Part shown: positions 23,196-34,800 of the stretch, in pieces
Position numbering within the stretch: position 1 is the first letter of the stretch
How the letters are laid out: every line of letters starts with the position of its first letter
The notes under the pieces: model-generated
Seen by the model: only the letters and a program-made list of their open reading frames with translations
Told to the model about the DNA's origin: nothing
The model's database searches: none
DNA from: Siphonodentalium dalli
Lineage: Eukaryota; Mollusca; Scaphopoda; Gadilida; Siphonodentaliidae
NCBI GenBank assembly: GCA_032622095.1
Contig: CP136061.1
Span: 14,399,287 to 14,463,286, forward strand
Direction: 5' to 3'
DNA: 64,000 nt
Translations under genes and position numbers: made by a program

Positions 23196-23425
23196 TCATA
23201 AGTTGTAACAACATAACACCCCTTATCATTAGTTGTAACAACATAACACCCCTCATACTTAGTAACAACATAACACCCCTCATACTTAGTAACAACATAA
23301 CACCCCTCATACTTAGTAACAACATAATACCCCTCATACTTAGTAACAACATAATACCCCTCATACTTAGTAACAACATAATACCCCTCATACTTAGTAA
23401 CAACATAATACCCCTCACTCACCCT
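23196..23425. repeat. 27-bp minisatellite, about 8 copies
   Basis: The unit is ACTTAGTAACAACATAACAC plus CCCTCAT. As 27 is divisible by 3, two minus frames stay open as 9-residue repeats (MRGIMLLLS and YEGYYVVTK). The first units differ at TTATCATTAGTTGTAACAAC. It is not a gene. Confidence 0.93.
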
Positions 23426-23639
23426 TAGTTGCAACAGCTCGCGGTAATGCATGCATGCAATGCAGATTGGTAAAATAATGTTTTACGATAGTCAAATGTA
23501 GCTACAATAGATACACATAGCTATTGTAGCTATAGTTGGTATTGTCAGACCTGTTTCTGGTGAAGTCCGAATATTTCCCTAAAATTTATTCAGTCGTTAT
23601 CCCCGTACTGCATATTAACCCCTTGGTTACCCTTTATTT

Positions 23640-23930
23640 ACCCTTTGTGGAGCCGCATACGGAGAACAATGCACTGGTAAATGTCGTCTGATTGGGTCAA
23701 TGTTAGGCACCATATGGGAGTGTTATGTAACCCTTTCATGGCGGGAGCAGCGGTGGTGCATACTTAAATATACATAGCTGTCTGACTGCTGTCGTCTGCT
23801 TGTTTCCTGCTGAATAATATGTCTAACTATTAAGCAACCATTGTGGAATGTTGCACGAACGTCGTTTGGAAATATACATAGCTGTCTGACTGCTGTCGTC
23901 TGCTTGTTTCCTGCAGGAGAATATGTTCTG
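23640..23930. repeat. GTCGTCT module and 45-bp exact direct repeat
   Basis: The module at about 23655-23720 resembles 2041-2110. An identical 45-bp sequence beginning AAATATACATAGCTGTCTGA and ending TTGTTTCCTGC occurs at 23766-23810 and 23870-23914, 104 bp apart. Confidence 0.8.
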
Positions 23931-24101
23931 CCCTTGACGCATATACTAATAGTTGGCTATACTTAGTGGGAGCAGTTATTTGTATTCTTGTGGTGAACCA
24001 TACATTATGATGTCACATTGGATGTCCGTTAGTCCAAGATGGGAGGTCTAACACCAGTCCTAACTTGCAGCGAACTGCTGCCAAATCTTAATTGTGATGA
24101 C

Positions 24102-24270
24102 ATATACTGACTGTGGCCTCCAATCAAACTGTGAATATCCACGTACCTTATATTCTGACTTTGGCCTCCAATCAAACTGTGAATATCCACGTACCTTATA
24201 TACTGACTTTGGCCTTCAATCAACCTGTGAATATCCACGTACCTTATATACTGACTGTGTCCTTTAATCA
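24102..24270. repeat. 48-bp minisatellite, about 3.5 copies
   Basis: The unit is CTGACTTTGGCCTCCAATCA followed by AACTGTGAATATCCACGTAC and CTTATATA. The length is divisible by 3, so 16-residue periodic frames are open on both strands. The final copy is diverged. Confidence 0.92.
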
Positions 24271-26339
24271 ACATGTGAAGCTATGTTCTGTCGGTATTTT
24301 AGATAAGATCACGGGCGATGCCAGGATTCTAGCTGGCTTAGTACAACGTCTTGCAGGTAACGAGTCGAAACGTAATGTGACATGCGCTTAACATGGCATA
24401 TAGTCAGCAAACTGCAACTGATGATGGTCTTATCAAAACATTTTGGCGTCTTTTTAACTCATTGGGTGTATTTTTCAAAAATTTATAAATTCTACTTTTG
24501 GCATTACATGAATCTTGTTTTTGTGGGGTACGTTCTAAAACTATTTTCAAAATTCCAATAAACCGCTCCGGGATCCAGCTTCCACCTCATGTCATCATAA
24601 CGAGGAGCAATTTGTCTGCGAGAAATTGGGACCTTGGTCATCATCACATTTAGCCTCGAATCTTCTTTAATATGCCTATAGCAGACAACCTCCCCTTTCT
24701 TTTGACATCCATACATTTGTGCACCACCTTCATTATGTGGGGAAATTATGTGACGGATAGGTTGTGAGCCATTGTTTCTTTCACTATATTTATTTTGACG
24801 GATAGAAAGGCTTTGTGGTCCTTTCTGACAATACTTATGAATTAACTCATGAAATAACACGGGGACGTTTGCGGATTTTACAGCGAAAAGTTCCTGGTTC
24901 GACACCATATATACATACTCGGTGACATAACAAACGGCACGGCATCGGAAAGATATCGTGGGAATTCGGCCATTTTCGGATAAGTTCGTTACTTCCCATT
25001 GATGACGGACATGCTACATTTATACAACGGGAACGCGGCCAATTTGAATTTTCGGACACCTCCCAATTTTGACGGACATACCACAACTATGATTATTCGG
25101 TCCGAGAGATCATTATTGATTGAATATGCTATATAGTCCGGGGAATTGTGATATGCATATAATACTAAAATATCAGCCACGGATAATTCAACGTAGCTGT
25201 TATGACAACGCGGGAATCTGTAACATATAGTAATTCGTGCGCCCTCTGCGATCTCAGAGGAATCCGATACCTCTCGCTGACAACAACGGCACCTCCGATG
25301 ATTATATAAACAATATAGCCTGGCCACGACTGCGTGTGGTATTTAAAGTTGCACATGCTGTGTTCTGTATGTGTACACCATGGTGTAAGCAATTCATGAG
25401 AATCAGGGTTCTCTACAATTTTATTTATACTATTTTTATTTTTGACTGACTAAAACTGCTCTGACGGCAGACTGTCTGTTCATCATTAGCAGAATATAAG
25501 CTTCCGGTGAGCAAGGCATGGTACCTTGTGTGTGGGCCCAGGACACTGTGACATCACCCATTGCTCATTCTGAATATGAGCACCATAAAACAAATATTCG
25601 AACACGTATACACAGTGTTGTACACTATTTATATAATGACGATGTTAGTTGCAAACTCCAGGCAGAGTTTTTTCCCATCGCTCCGCTGAGATACCACTGT
25701 CATAAGGACATTTGGTAAGGAGTTTTTACGTGATCTTAGTTCTTATGTTTTCGGATTAAAATTGTCTGACTCAGTTCGCATTGTTCTTATCAATACCGAA
25801 AGAGTCACCATTATTGCAAACTTTGGTGGCCAAAATAAGATAATAGATGACTAAATATAGTTCCGACGATATCTAAAAATAGATGTATCGTCCCGCAAAG
25901 TACCATCCTTGTGGCAGTGCTATATCACAGCGATAGCGGAGAGGGCGCTACATGGAGTTTGTTTTGGTTGTAGCAAACCGCCATAATTAAAATTGCTAAT
26001 CTTGTCGTTTTGTGCAAACATGATTAAAACATTGTAAAATATATCTCTTCACGAATGGTTCAAGCAAATAATTGCGGTACATTAACAGCAGTATAACAAT
26101 TCATTCAGAAGGACCCGCCAACGCGATGGCAAATTAGCAGGTCCACTTAATCACTTAACCAAAATACAGATAATAAATAGGATAGGGAACGGACCATCTC
26201 TTGTTGTGTGAGATATTTGCCTCGTGACATGCCTACACCTTGTAACCTCGCGTTGGCGGTCGCGTTGTTTGCGTTTAATTACACTCTGTTTACGTCGCGG
26301 TGATATTCGATGCTGTCAAGGAATCAATTTCAACAATCG
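24271..26339. other. Unassigned stretch with a weak 134-codon frame
   Basis: The longest frame is 24504-24908 on the minus strand (134 codons). It shows an HELIH pentapeptide reminiscent of an HExxH zinc site but nothing else of a protease. The surrounding 24.5-25.3 kb is rich in degenerate CGGACAT/CGGATAA patches, suggesting an old repeat. I see no start context, exon pattern or neighbour that would support a gene. Confidence 0.3.
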
Positions 26340-26664
26340 AGTAACGAAAACCACAGTCATCCAACAATCGATTGTAGTAGAAGGAATTGTGGTCGAAACC
26401 AATATTGTTAATTCGTTTCATTGATCTCCCATGATGCCTTTCGTACAATCTTAGGTCCATTCTCACTTCACTGTATACTCAATTGCCTTGACAGACAGTT
26501 CTGTTTTGGTGAAGCAAGGACGATGTTACATGGGTGGCGGTCGACTAGAGTAAACGATAGTCAATATACTAGTACCTTGTACATTCAACTTTTATTTATA
26601 TTGTGCTGTACCATTCTCACTTCAATGTATACTCAATTGCCTTGACATACAATGGTGTTTTCTG
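26340..26664. repeat. Segmental repeat family E, copy 1
   Basis: Anchor blocks are CAATCGATTGTAGTAG, GTCGAAACCAATATTGTTAA, TTGATCTC..TGATGCCTTT and CTCACTTCA.TGTATACTC. These recur in the same order near 29740-29880, 30920-31060, 34440-34540 and 34630-34760. Within this copy a subrepeat (TCACTTCA.TGTATACTCA ... GTCGACTAGAGTAAACGATA) is present twice, the second time split by the MITE at 26665. Confidence 0.75.
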
Positions 26665-27006
26665 TTAAAGGGGTACTGTACACTAAATCTGGCCATTTGT
26701 GGGACCTCCGCCTTTTACACTCAACAGAATATATGCAACAAATGAATGAATTTGAGCCATGGATTAGTGCAAAATACAGTCATGTTCTCTATGAATGATG
26801 CAAATAACATGGTAATTATAATGAAAATGAATAAATGGCTGGAGTCATAAATTAATTTTCATTATAATTACCATGTTGTTTGCATCATTCATAGAGCATA
26901 TGAGTGTATTTTCCATTAATTTCATTCATTTCTTGCATATATTATGTTGAGTATAAAAGGAGATGGTCCCATAAATTGCCGGATTTAGTGTACAGTACCC
27001 CTTTAA
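26665..27006. mobile_element. TTAA-flanked palindromic MITE
   Basis: TTAA stands at both ends (26665-26668 and 27003-27006). The inverted ends AGGGGTACTGTACACTAAAT continue with few mismatches through almost the whole 342 bp, so the element folds into one long hairpin. A short loop near TAAATGGCTGGAGTCATAAA separates the arms. The flanking subrepeat is interrupted exactly at TTAA, giving an empty-site comparison with 26455-26590 and 27465-27600. TTAA duplication is typical of piggyBac-type elements. The same terminal sequence is found at 50355. Confidence 0.9.
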
Positions 27007-27087
27007 GCAAGGACGATGCCACAGGGGTGGTGGTCGACTAGAGTAAACGATAGTCAATATACAAGTACCTTGTACATTCAACTTTTG
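27007..27087. repeat. Family E subrepeat, right of the MITE
   Basis: GCAAGGACGATGCCACAGGG and GTCGACTAGAGTAAACGATA continue the unit interrupted at 26664 and match 26515-26590. Confidence 0.75.
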
Positions 27088-27241
27088 GCCTCTAAGGCGA
27101 AAAGTTGGTGCACGGAAATCGGCCGCCGGGGGAATACAAATTTCAAATGTTGCCCTCTAACGCGAAAAGTTGGTGCACGGAAATCGCCCGCCGGGGGGAG
27201 TACAAATTTCAAATGTTGCCCTCTAAGGCGAAAAGTTGGGC
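27088..27241. repeat. 66-bp tandem repeat, about 2.4 copies
   Basis: The unit begins GCCCTCTAAGGCGAAAAGTT, passes GGTGCACGGAAATCG.CCGC and ends ATACAAATTTCAAATGTT. It is divisible by 3, which explains an open plus and a minus frame. Confidence 0.88.
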
Positions 27242-28046
27242 GAAAATGACCACCCTCGAAAATATAGTGAGGTGTTAGATTGAAAATAACCAACCGGTCG
27301 GATATTCAGTACTTATCCAGATTGTATAAGAAGTGGAATGTTTTACGGTGCTAGTGAGATTGATTCTGGATTAATTACATGTACTGATTGAGTTGGAACC
27401 TCCCATAGTTTGTGAATGTACATATATATGCTTAACGTGCACATATATTGTACTGTGCCATTTTCACTTCATTGTATACTCAATTGCCACGAAGTTCTCC
27501 ACAGACAGTGGTGTTGTTTTTGGCAAAGCAATGACGATGTGACAGGTCGACTAGAGTAAACGATAGTCAATTATATATTAGTACATTGTACATTCGACTG
27601 ACCACCCTCTAAACCAACAGAATATCCACTGTTGGACACAACTCAAACTTGCACACTATATATCACACTTCTGGGGTTGTGTGTGGTGTTATATTCAGGA
27701 TATTCGAGATCATGTCGCTGATGCAGCTGGGTGGATTCGCTGAGTGATTCTCTGGTTCCAGATGCGGCTGACATCGTGGCCGGAAGTCATGCAGTAAATA
27801 TATGGATATATTTCATGATATCATCATACATATGATCTACATTGAGAATAAACACCTCCTCTGGCAGTAAATGCATTTGTCAATCTCATAATATAAGTAT
27901 AAATATGGTCTATATTGAGGATAATCATTTGAATTTGCGTTGGAGTGTATCACACATAACTTTCCTTTAAACAATAATTGCAAGGGTTGGAAATCTCATG
28001 TAGGAACATTCAGTATAATAAGGTTCCTAGATGGTAAATTTGGTTA
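27242..28046. repeat. Family E continuation, then unassigned sequence
   Basis: About 27262-27420 matches 29345-29510 (GTGAGGTGTTAGATTGAAAA, ACCGGTCGGATATTCA, TCCAGATTGTATAAGAAG). About 27465-27600 is a third GTCGACTAGAGTAAACGATA subrepeat. Nothing is recognised from 27601 to 28046. Confidence 0.7.
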
Positions 28047-29322
28047 CGCTAGACGGCCGGGTGGGATAGCGTCTCCAAACCACCCCCTCCGGGGACCTCA
28101 CTCTGCTAGACGGCCGGGCGGGATAGCACCACCAAACCACCCCCCTCCGGGGACCTCACTCTGCTAGACGGCCGGGCGGGATAGCATCACCAAACCACCC
28201 CCGTCCGGGGACCTCACTCTGCTAGACGGCCGGGCGGGATAGCATCACCAAATTACCCCCTTCCGGGGACCTCACTCTGCTAGACGGCCGGGCGGGATAG
28301 CATCACCAAATCACCCCCTTCCGGGGACCTCACTCTGCTAGACGGCCGGGCGGGATATCACCACCAAACCACCCCTCCGGGGACCTCACTCTGCTAGACG
28401 GTCGGGCGGGATAGCACCACCAAACCACCACCTCCGGGGACCTCACTCTGCTAGACGGCCGGGCGGGATAGCATCACCAAACCACCCCCCTCCGGGGACC
28501 TCACTCTGCTAGACGGCCGGGCGGGATAACATCACCAAATCACCCCCTTCCGGGGACCTCACTCTGCTAGACGGCCGGGCGGGATAGCATCACCAAATCA
28601 CCCCCTTCCGGGACCTCACTCTGCTAGACGACCGGGCGGGATAGCATCACCAAATCACCCCCCTTCCGGGGACCTCACTCTGCTAGACGGCCGGGCGGGA
28701 TAGCATCACCAAATCACCCCCTTCCGGGGACCTCATTCTGCTAGACGGCCGGGCGGGATAGCATCACCAAATCACCCCCTTCCGGGGACCTCACTCTGCT
28801 AGACGGCCGGGCGGGATAGCATCACCAAATCACCCCCTTCTGGGGACCTCATTCTGCTAGACGGCCGGGCGGGATAGCATCACCAAATCACCCCCTTCCG
28901 GTGACCTCACTCTGCTAGACGGCCGGGCGGGATAGCATCACCAAATCACCCCCTTCCGGGGACCTCACTCTGCTAGACGGCCGGGCGGGATAGCATCACC
29001 AAATCACCCCCTTCCGGGGACCTCACTCTGCTAGACGGCCGGGCGGGATAGCATCACCAAATCACCCCCTTCCGGGGACCTCACTCTGCTAGACGACCGG
29101 GCGGGATAGCATCACCAAATCACCCCCTTCCGGGGACCTCATTCTGCTAGACGGCCGGGCGGGATAGCATCACCAAATCACCCCCTTCCGGGGACCTCAC
29201 TCTGCTAGACGGCCGGGCGGGATAGCATCACCAAATCACCCCCTTCCGGGGACCTCACTCTGCTAGACGGCCGGGCGGGATAGCATCACCAAACCACCCC
29301 CCTACGGGGACCTCACTCTGCT
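28047..29322. repeat. 58-bp GC-rich satellite, about 22 copies
   Basis: The unit is CTGCTAGACGGCCGGGCGGG, ATAGCATCACCAAATCACCC, CCTTCCGGGGACCTCACT. Copies differ mainly in ATCACC/ACCACC and in small C-run indels. The part ATAGCATCACCAAATCACC...GGGGACCTCA aligns with the end of dispersed element F (8686-8733, 43310-43376), including the upstream GCTAG...GGG spacer. The array therefore seems to be an amplified element terminus. Confidence 0.96.
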
Positions 29323-29900
29323 TAAATATACTTCAGTTGAAAATTCCCAACACAGTGAGGTGTTAGATTGAAAATGTCCAAACCGGTCGGATATTCAATA
29401 CTTGTCCAGATTGTATAAGAAGCTGAACGTTTTACTGTGCTAATGCGATTGATTCAGAATTATTTACATGTACTGATTTAGGTACTCACATTGTGTGTGA
29501 ATGTATTTATGCTTATTGTGCACATATGGTGTACTGCACCGTGTGTTTGTGTATTTATATGGACATACTTGTCTGAAATAAAGCATTAATAATAATAAAT
29601 TATTTAATTTGTACACAGTTGAACTGTATATTTGCAGACATTGAGTCAATATTAGTCTGAAATTACCTCTGTGTGTCAACTCTACGAAGATGTTTGGTTA
29701 GAACCTTTCCAATTTTAAACAGAAAACGACAGCCACTCCGCAATCGACTGTAATAGGGGGGGGATGTTATCGAAACCATTAATGTTAATTCGGTCGTATT
29801 GATCTCCTTTGATGCCTTTAATACAATCATAGTCCCCTCTCACTTCACTACATACTCAATTTCCACGAAATGCTAAATCAGACCGGTGTTTATGGCATAG
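29323..29900. repeat. Segmental repeat family E, copy 2
   Basis: It holds GTGAGGTGTTAGATTGAAAA, ACCGGTCGGATATTCAATAC and then, from 29740, CAATCGACTGTAATAGG, TTATCGAAACCATTAATGTT and CTCACTTCACTACATACTCA. The 58-bp array lies between this block and the one at 27262-27600. Confidence 0.72.
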
Positions 29901-30400
29901 CAATGACCAAACTCCATGCAGGGTTTACCTCCCTTGATGACTCGGTAAGACCGCTGATACCGGCGAAATCTTACCCACATGTGGTGGACTTCCGCGATAT
30001 AAATATATATATTAAGCGAACAAAGCAACATGTTAGCCTTACTAAGCACAAACATATCGAAGAACATTTGTGTAATTCCGTACCTTAACCTATGGAAATC
30101 CATCTAGAAACAACGACCTATATTGCGAAACTGTGTGATTTGGTTCTCCGATCATATTATCAAACCCAAAGTCAAAACGCACATGAACAACAACAATCAT
30201 GGCAAGTCAAACACAAGAGTTCTAATTTGTTGCCATTTTGCTAAGGAATGTGCAATCATTGTCAAAAAAACTACCGCTCTAATTCTCCATTCTGTCATTA
30301 AGTTTCTAGTGCGGGAATTGTTCTCAAAGCACATAGGAAATCTTACTTTTGTCAATCGCGGTTTCGCCATTTTGTCTGGAAAAACCCGCGCTAAATATAG
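29901..30400. other. Unassigned stretch
   Basis: A 152-codon plus frame (30123-30581) starts here, but its last third is the 25-bp array below and the rest has no domain; I do not call it a gene. Confidence 0.35.
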
Positions 30401-30525
30401 AAAATCACAGACAAGTACCAGCCGGAAAATCACAGACAAGTACCAGCCGGAAAATCACAGACAAGTACCAGCCGGAAAATCACAGACAAGTACCAGCCGG
30501 AAAATCACAGACAAGTACCAGCCGG
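30401..30525. repeat. 25-bp minisatellite, exactly 5 copies
   Basis: The unit is AAAATCACAGACAAGTACCA plus GCCGG, five copies identical by eye. Without in-frame stops it gives a 25-residue periodic peptide. The perfect identity implies recent expansion. Confidence 0.96.
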
Positions 30526-31085
30526 TGACAGAGTCAGAAATTAAGCATGACTGGTGCGCTCTGGTAGATAATAAGCAATGACGTGGTGACAGGATGGAGG
30601 TCACGTGTTGTGTCTGATCCCAACTATACGTTCATATTCCATCATTGTCAATGGTTGCATCTGTTGAATTTTCAAACCGAAAATGAACTGAGGTGGTTCT
30701 GATAGAGGTTGAATATTTTGCTTCGTTCAGCCTGAAACTATCATCCGTTTGGCAATTCCCAACCATAGTGAGGTGTTAGGCTGAATCCGTACAACTATTG
30801 GATAGTCGTGAGTTATATGCAACTTTTAGAAACAGGGTTTAACTTACAAACTATTGTGTTAATTACCAGCTGTATGGTAATGCTGTCATATCTCCCATTT
30901 TAATCAGACCAGAGTAGTCATGCCATCATCGAACGTAGGCGGGGGTTGTTATCGAAACCACTATTGCTATTTCGTATTGATCTCATTTGATGCTTTCCGT
31001 ATACGCTTAGTCTCCATCTCGCTTCATTATATACTAAAATGCCACGAAATGCTATGACCGACACTGTTGTTTATGTCATTTCAAT
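30526..31085. repeat. Segmental repeat family E, copy 3 (from about 30740)
   Basis: GTGAGGTGTTAGGCTGAA (about 30770), GTTATCGAAACCACTATTGC (about 30948) and TCGCTTCATTATATACTAAA follow the family order with more divergence than other copies. 30526-30740 is unassigned. Confidence 0.65.
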
Positions 31086-32765
31086 GACGATGCGTCAGGG
31101 TGGATGTTGTGACAGGCTGGAAGTTGTGACAAGGTTGATCTTCTGGTATGATGAAGGCTGTGACAGGGTTGTTCTTCTGGTACTATGGAGGCTGTGACAG
31201 GGTTGATCGTCTGGTACTATGGAGGCTGTGACAGGGTTGTTCTTCTGGTACTATGGAGGCTGTGACAGGGTTGATCTTCTGGTATGATGAAGGCTGTGAC
31301 AGGTTGATCGTCTGGTACTATGGAGGCTGTGACAGGGTTGATCGTCTGGTACTATGGAGGCTGTGACAGGGTTGATCGTCTGGTACTATGAAGGCTGTGA
31401 CAGGGTTGTTCTTCTGGTACTATGGAGGCTGTGACAGGGTTGATCGTCTGGTACTATGTAGGCTGTGACAGGGTTGTTCTTCTGGTACTATGAAGGCTGT
31501 GACAGGGTTGATCGTCTGGTACTATGGAGGCTGTGACAGGGTTGATCGTCTGGTACTATGGAGGCTGTGACAGGGTTGATCGTCTGGTACTATGGAGGCT
31601 ATGACAGGGTTGATCGTCTGGTACTATGGAGGCTATGACAGGGTTGATCGTCTGGTACTATGGAGGCTATGACAGGGTTGATCGTCTGGTACTATGGAGG
31701 CTGTGACAGGGTTGATCGTCTGGTACTATGTAGGCTGTGACACGGTTGTTCTTCTGGTACTATGGAGGCTGTGACAGGGTTGATGTTCTGGTACTATGGA
31801 GGCTGTGACAGGGTTGATCTTCTGGTATGATGAAGGCTGTGACAGGGTTGATCTGCTGGTACTATGGAGGCTGTGACAGGGTTGATCGTCTGGTACTATG
31901 GAGGCTGTGACAGGGTTGTTCTTCTGGTGCTATGGAGGCTGTGACAGGGTTGATCTTCTGGTACTATGGAGGCTGTGACAGGGTTGATCGTCTGGTACTA
32001 TGGAGGCTGTGACAGGGTTGTTCCTCTGGTACTATGGAGGCTATGACAGGGTTGATCGTCTGGTACTATGGATGCTGTGAGAGGGTTGATCGTCTGGTAC
32101 TATGGAGGCTATGCCAGGGTTGATCGTCTGGTACTATGGAGGCTATGACAGGGTTGATCGTCTGGTACTATGGAGGCTGTGACAGGGTTGATCGTCTGGT
32201 ACTATGGAGGCTGTGACAGGGTTGATCGTCTGGTACTATGTAGGCTGTGACAGGGTTGATCTTCTGGTACTATGGAGGCTGTGACAGGGTTGTTCTTCTG
32301 GTACTATGGAGGCTGTGACAGGGTTGATCTTCTGGTACTATGGAGGCTATGACAGGGTTGATCGTCTGGTACTATGGAGGCTGTGACAGGGTTGATCGTC
32401 TGGTACTATGGAGGCTATGACAGGGTTGATCGTCTGGTACTATGGAGGCTGTGACAGGGTTGATCGTCTTGTACTATGGAGGCTATGACATGGTTGATCG
32501 TCTGGTACTATGGAGGCTGTGACATGGTTGATCTTCTGGTACTATGGAGGCTGTGACAGGGTTGATCTGCTGGTACTATGGAGGCTATGACATGGTTGAT
32601 CGTCTGGTACTATGGAGGCTGTGACAGGGTTGATCGTCTGGTACTATGGAGGCTATGACAGGGTTGATCGTCTGGTACTATGGAGGCTATGACAGGGTTG
32701 ATCGTCTGGTACTATGGAGGCTGTGACAGGGTTGATCTTCTGCTACTATGGAGGCTATGACATGG
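31086..32765. repeat. 34-bp minisatellite, about 49 copies
   Basis: The unit is GTGACAGGGTTGATCGT followed by CTGGTACTATGGAGGCT. The first units are 17-bp single forms (GTGACAGGCTGGAAGTT, GTGACAAGGTTGATCTT), and both halves of the dimer are 17 bp. Common variants are TGTTCTT for TGATCGT and GGCTATGAC for GGCTGTGAC, interspersed along the array. Confidence 0.95.
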
Positions 32766-33080
32766 TTGTCACCGATAAAACTGGTTGTACTCTCTGGTCT
32801 GATCGTAAATGTTTTTCAGCCGATGTGTCCAGTAAACGTCCGACCAGAAATGTTGAACAGTACGTTTCTGTTCTGATACTTTTGATATTATCAACTGATC
32901 GATTCGGGATATATGCCAAAATGAACTATAGTCCTTCAGGAACAAAACGTGTGTTTAGTTTGAATACAATTTGGTTTAATGTTAGCTACAGATTGACAAC
33001 GCCAGGTGGTGGGAATTTGGGCCATCTGATGTAGTTACCTTGTCTTATATATATTGCTTTAGGGTGGTGGGGTCTATTGT
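32766..33080. other. Unassigned spacer between two related arrays
   Basis: About 315 bp of non-repetitive sequence. A 106-codon plus frame enters from the array and shows no domain. It may be an insertion that separated a once continuous array, but I see no target duplication. Confidence 0.4.
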
Positions 33081-34195
33081 TCCAAATACCTGTGGGTCGA
33101 TGATGTGGCAGGGATGGAATTTGTAACGGAGATGAATTTTGTGACCGGGTAGATGTGATATGACGGAGGCTGTGACAAGGTGGAGGTTGAGTCATGATGG
33201 AGGCTGTGACAGTGTGGATGTTGTGACATGATATGTATGCTGTGACAGAGAGGATGTTGTGACAGGGTGGATGTTGTGACAGGGTGTTTAATGTGACAGA
33301 GTGGATGATGTGGCACGGTGGATCATCTTTCATGGTGGATGATGTGACAGGGTGGATGTTGTTATATGGTGGATGATGTGACAGGGCGGATGTTGTTACA
33401 CGGTGGATGGTGTTGCAGACTGGATGATGTGACATGGTGGATGTTAATACAGGACGGATGATATGACAGGTCATAGTTTTTTTACGGGGTGGATAATGTG
33501 CCGGAAAGTGGGTTGTGATAGAATGGAGATTGTGGCATGGTGGGTGAAGTGACAAGACATGTCTGGCAGGGTTGATGATGTGACCGAGTGGATGTTGTGA
33601 TAGTGTGGAGGGTGTTACGGGTGGAGGTTGTTGCATATTGGATGTTGTGACATGACATATGTTGTGACCATGTGGATGTTGTGACAGGGGAAATGTTGTG
33701 ACCGTGTAGATGTTGTGACACGGTAGATGTTGTGATATGATTGATGATGTGACCGGAATCTGTTGTGACATGGTAGATGTTGTGATATGATGGATGCTGT
33801 GGCATGCTGGATGTTGTGACATGATGGGTGATGTGACAGGGTAGATGTTGTGACAGGATGCAGGCTGTGACAGGGTTGATGCTGTGAAAGGGATTTATTC
33901 TATGAAGGGGGGTGGATGTTGTGACAGTGATGCATGTTGTGACGTGGATGGATGTTGTGACAGGGATGGATGGTGTGACATGATTCAGGCTTTGACATGG
34001 TGTAGGTTATGACATGATAGAGCTTGTGACAATGCGGATGTTGTGACAGGATGGAAGTTGTGAAAGGATGGAGGTGTGACATGTGTGAAGGCTGTGACAG
34101 GGATGATGTTGTGACAGGTTGGAGTTTGATGACAGGTTGTATGTTGTGACAGACTTGCGGACATGGTGGAGATTATCACAGGTTGGAGGCTGTGT
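33081..34195. repeat. Degenerate 17-bp minisatellite, about 60 copies
   Basis: The unit is GTGACAGGGTGGATGTT with abundant substitutions. On the minus strand it is largely free of stops in all frames, giving frames up to 278 codons (32986-33822) that read as 17-residue repeats rich in His, Cys, Ser, Thr and Pro (CHNIHPVTTSTLSQHPP-like). The same peptide theme in three frames shows that the frames are a by-product of the array. It is older than the adjacent 34-bp array. Confidence 0.93.
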
Positions 34196-34430
34196 TGAAT
34201 ACATGAAACGTCTCATTTATTTATGTAAAGAACTATCACATTTTCACTCCCCGCGTGTAGCCGCTCGTAATAAAAATCGATATGTCTTTCCAGACACTGC
34301 ATGTATTCTTATGTTGACTGTATGTATTCATAATGTGTTTTTCATTCTTTGAGTCAAAATTTTAAATTGAAAGTATCGCTAGTTTGTTAGTTGCCAACTC
34401 TATACGCATGGTTAGATTGTTCCAAATTGT
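34196..34430. other. Unassigned stretch
   Basis: Nothing recognised. Confidence 0.3.
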
Positions 34431-34800
34431 AATCGGAACAATTATTCCGCTATCGATTGTAGTAGGACGGATTGTTATCGCAACCAACCTATATTATTAG
34501 TTCATTTCCATTGATCCTCTCTGATACATCTCGTAGAATTTTATGACTTTTTCTGAAAAGACCAGTGGCTTGTTGATTGCCAACTATATGGAGATGCTGT
34601 GTTGGATATTTCCCCATTTAATCTGCGAACGTGGTCACCCCTCCATCGATTGATTGGGGAGCGATTGTTATCGAAACCAATATTGTTGATTAGTTCGCAT
34701 TTATATCCGCTGAGGCCGTTCTTACAATCATAGGTCCCTTTGCAGTCCATTACATATTCAATTGCCATGTCGTGTTGTGAGATACGTTCGCGTTTATGGA
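34431..34800. repeat. Segmental repeat family E, copies 4 and 5 in tandem
   Basis: Two consecutive diverged copies share GTTAGTTGCCAACTCTATA / GTTGATTGCCAACTATATG, CATCGATTG/TATCGATTG, ATTGTTATCGAAACCAATAT or variants, and the TTACATATTCAATTGCCA end. Confidence 0.7.

Noticed and set aside
24504-24908. Zinc metalloprotease (HELIH pentapeptide)
   Set aside because: A single chance HExxH-like match in a 134-codon frame with no third ligand, no fold-typical context and no flanking exons.
30123-30581. 152-codon hypothetical gene
   Set aside because: The last third is the 25-bp array; the rest has no domain or codon signature.
32986-33822. Cys/His-rich repeat protein
   Set aside because: It is produced by a 17-bp minisatellite, with the same peptide theme in more than one minus frame.
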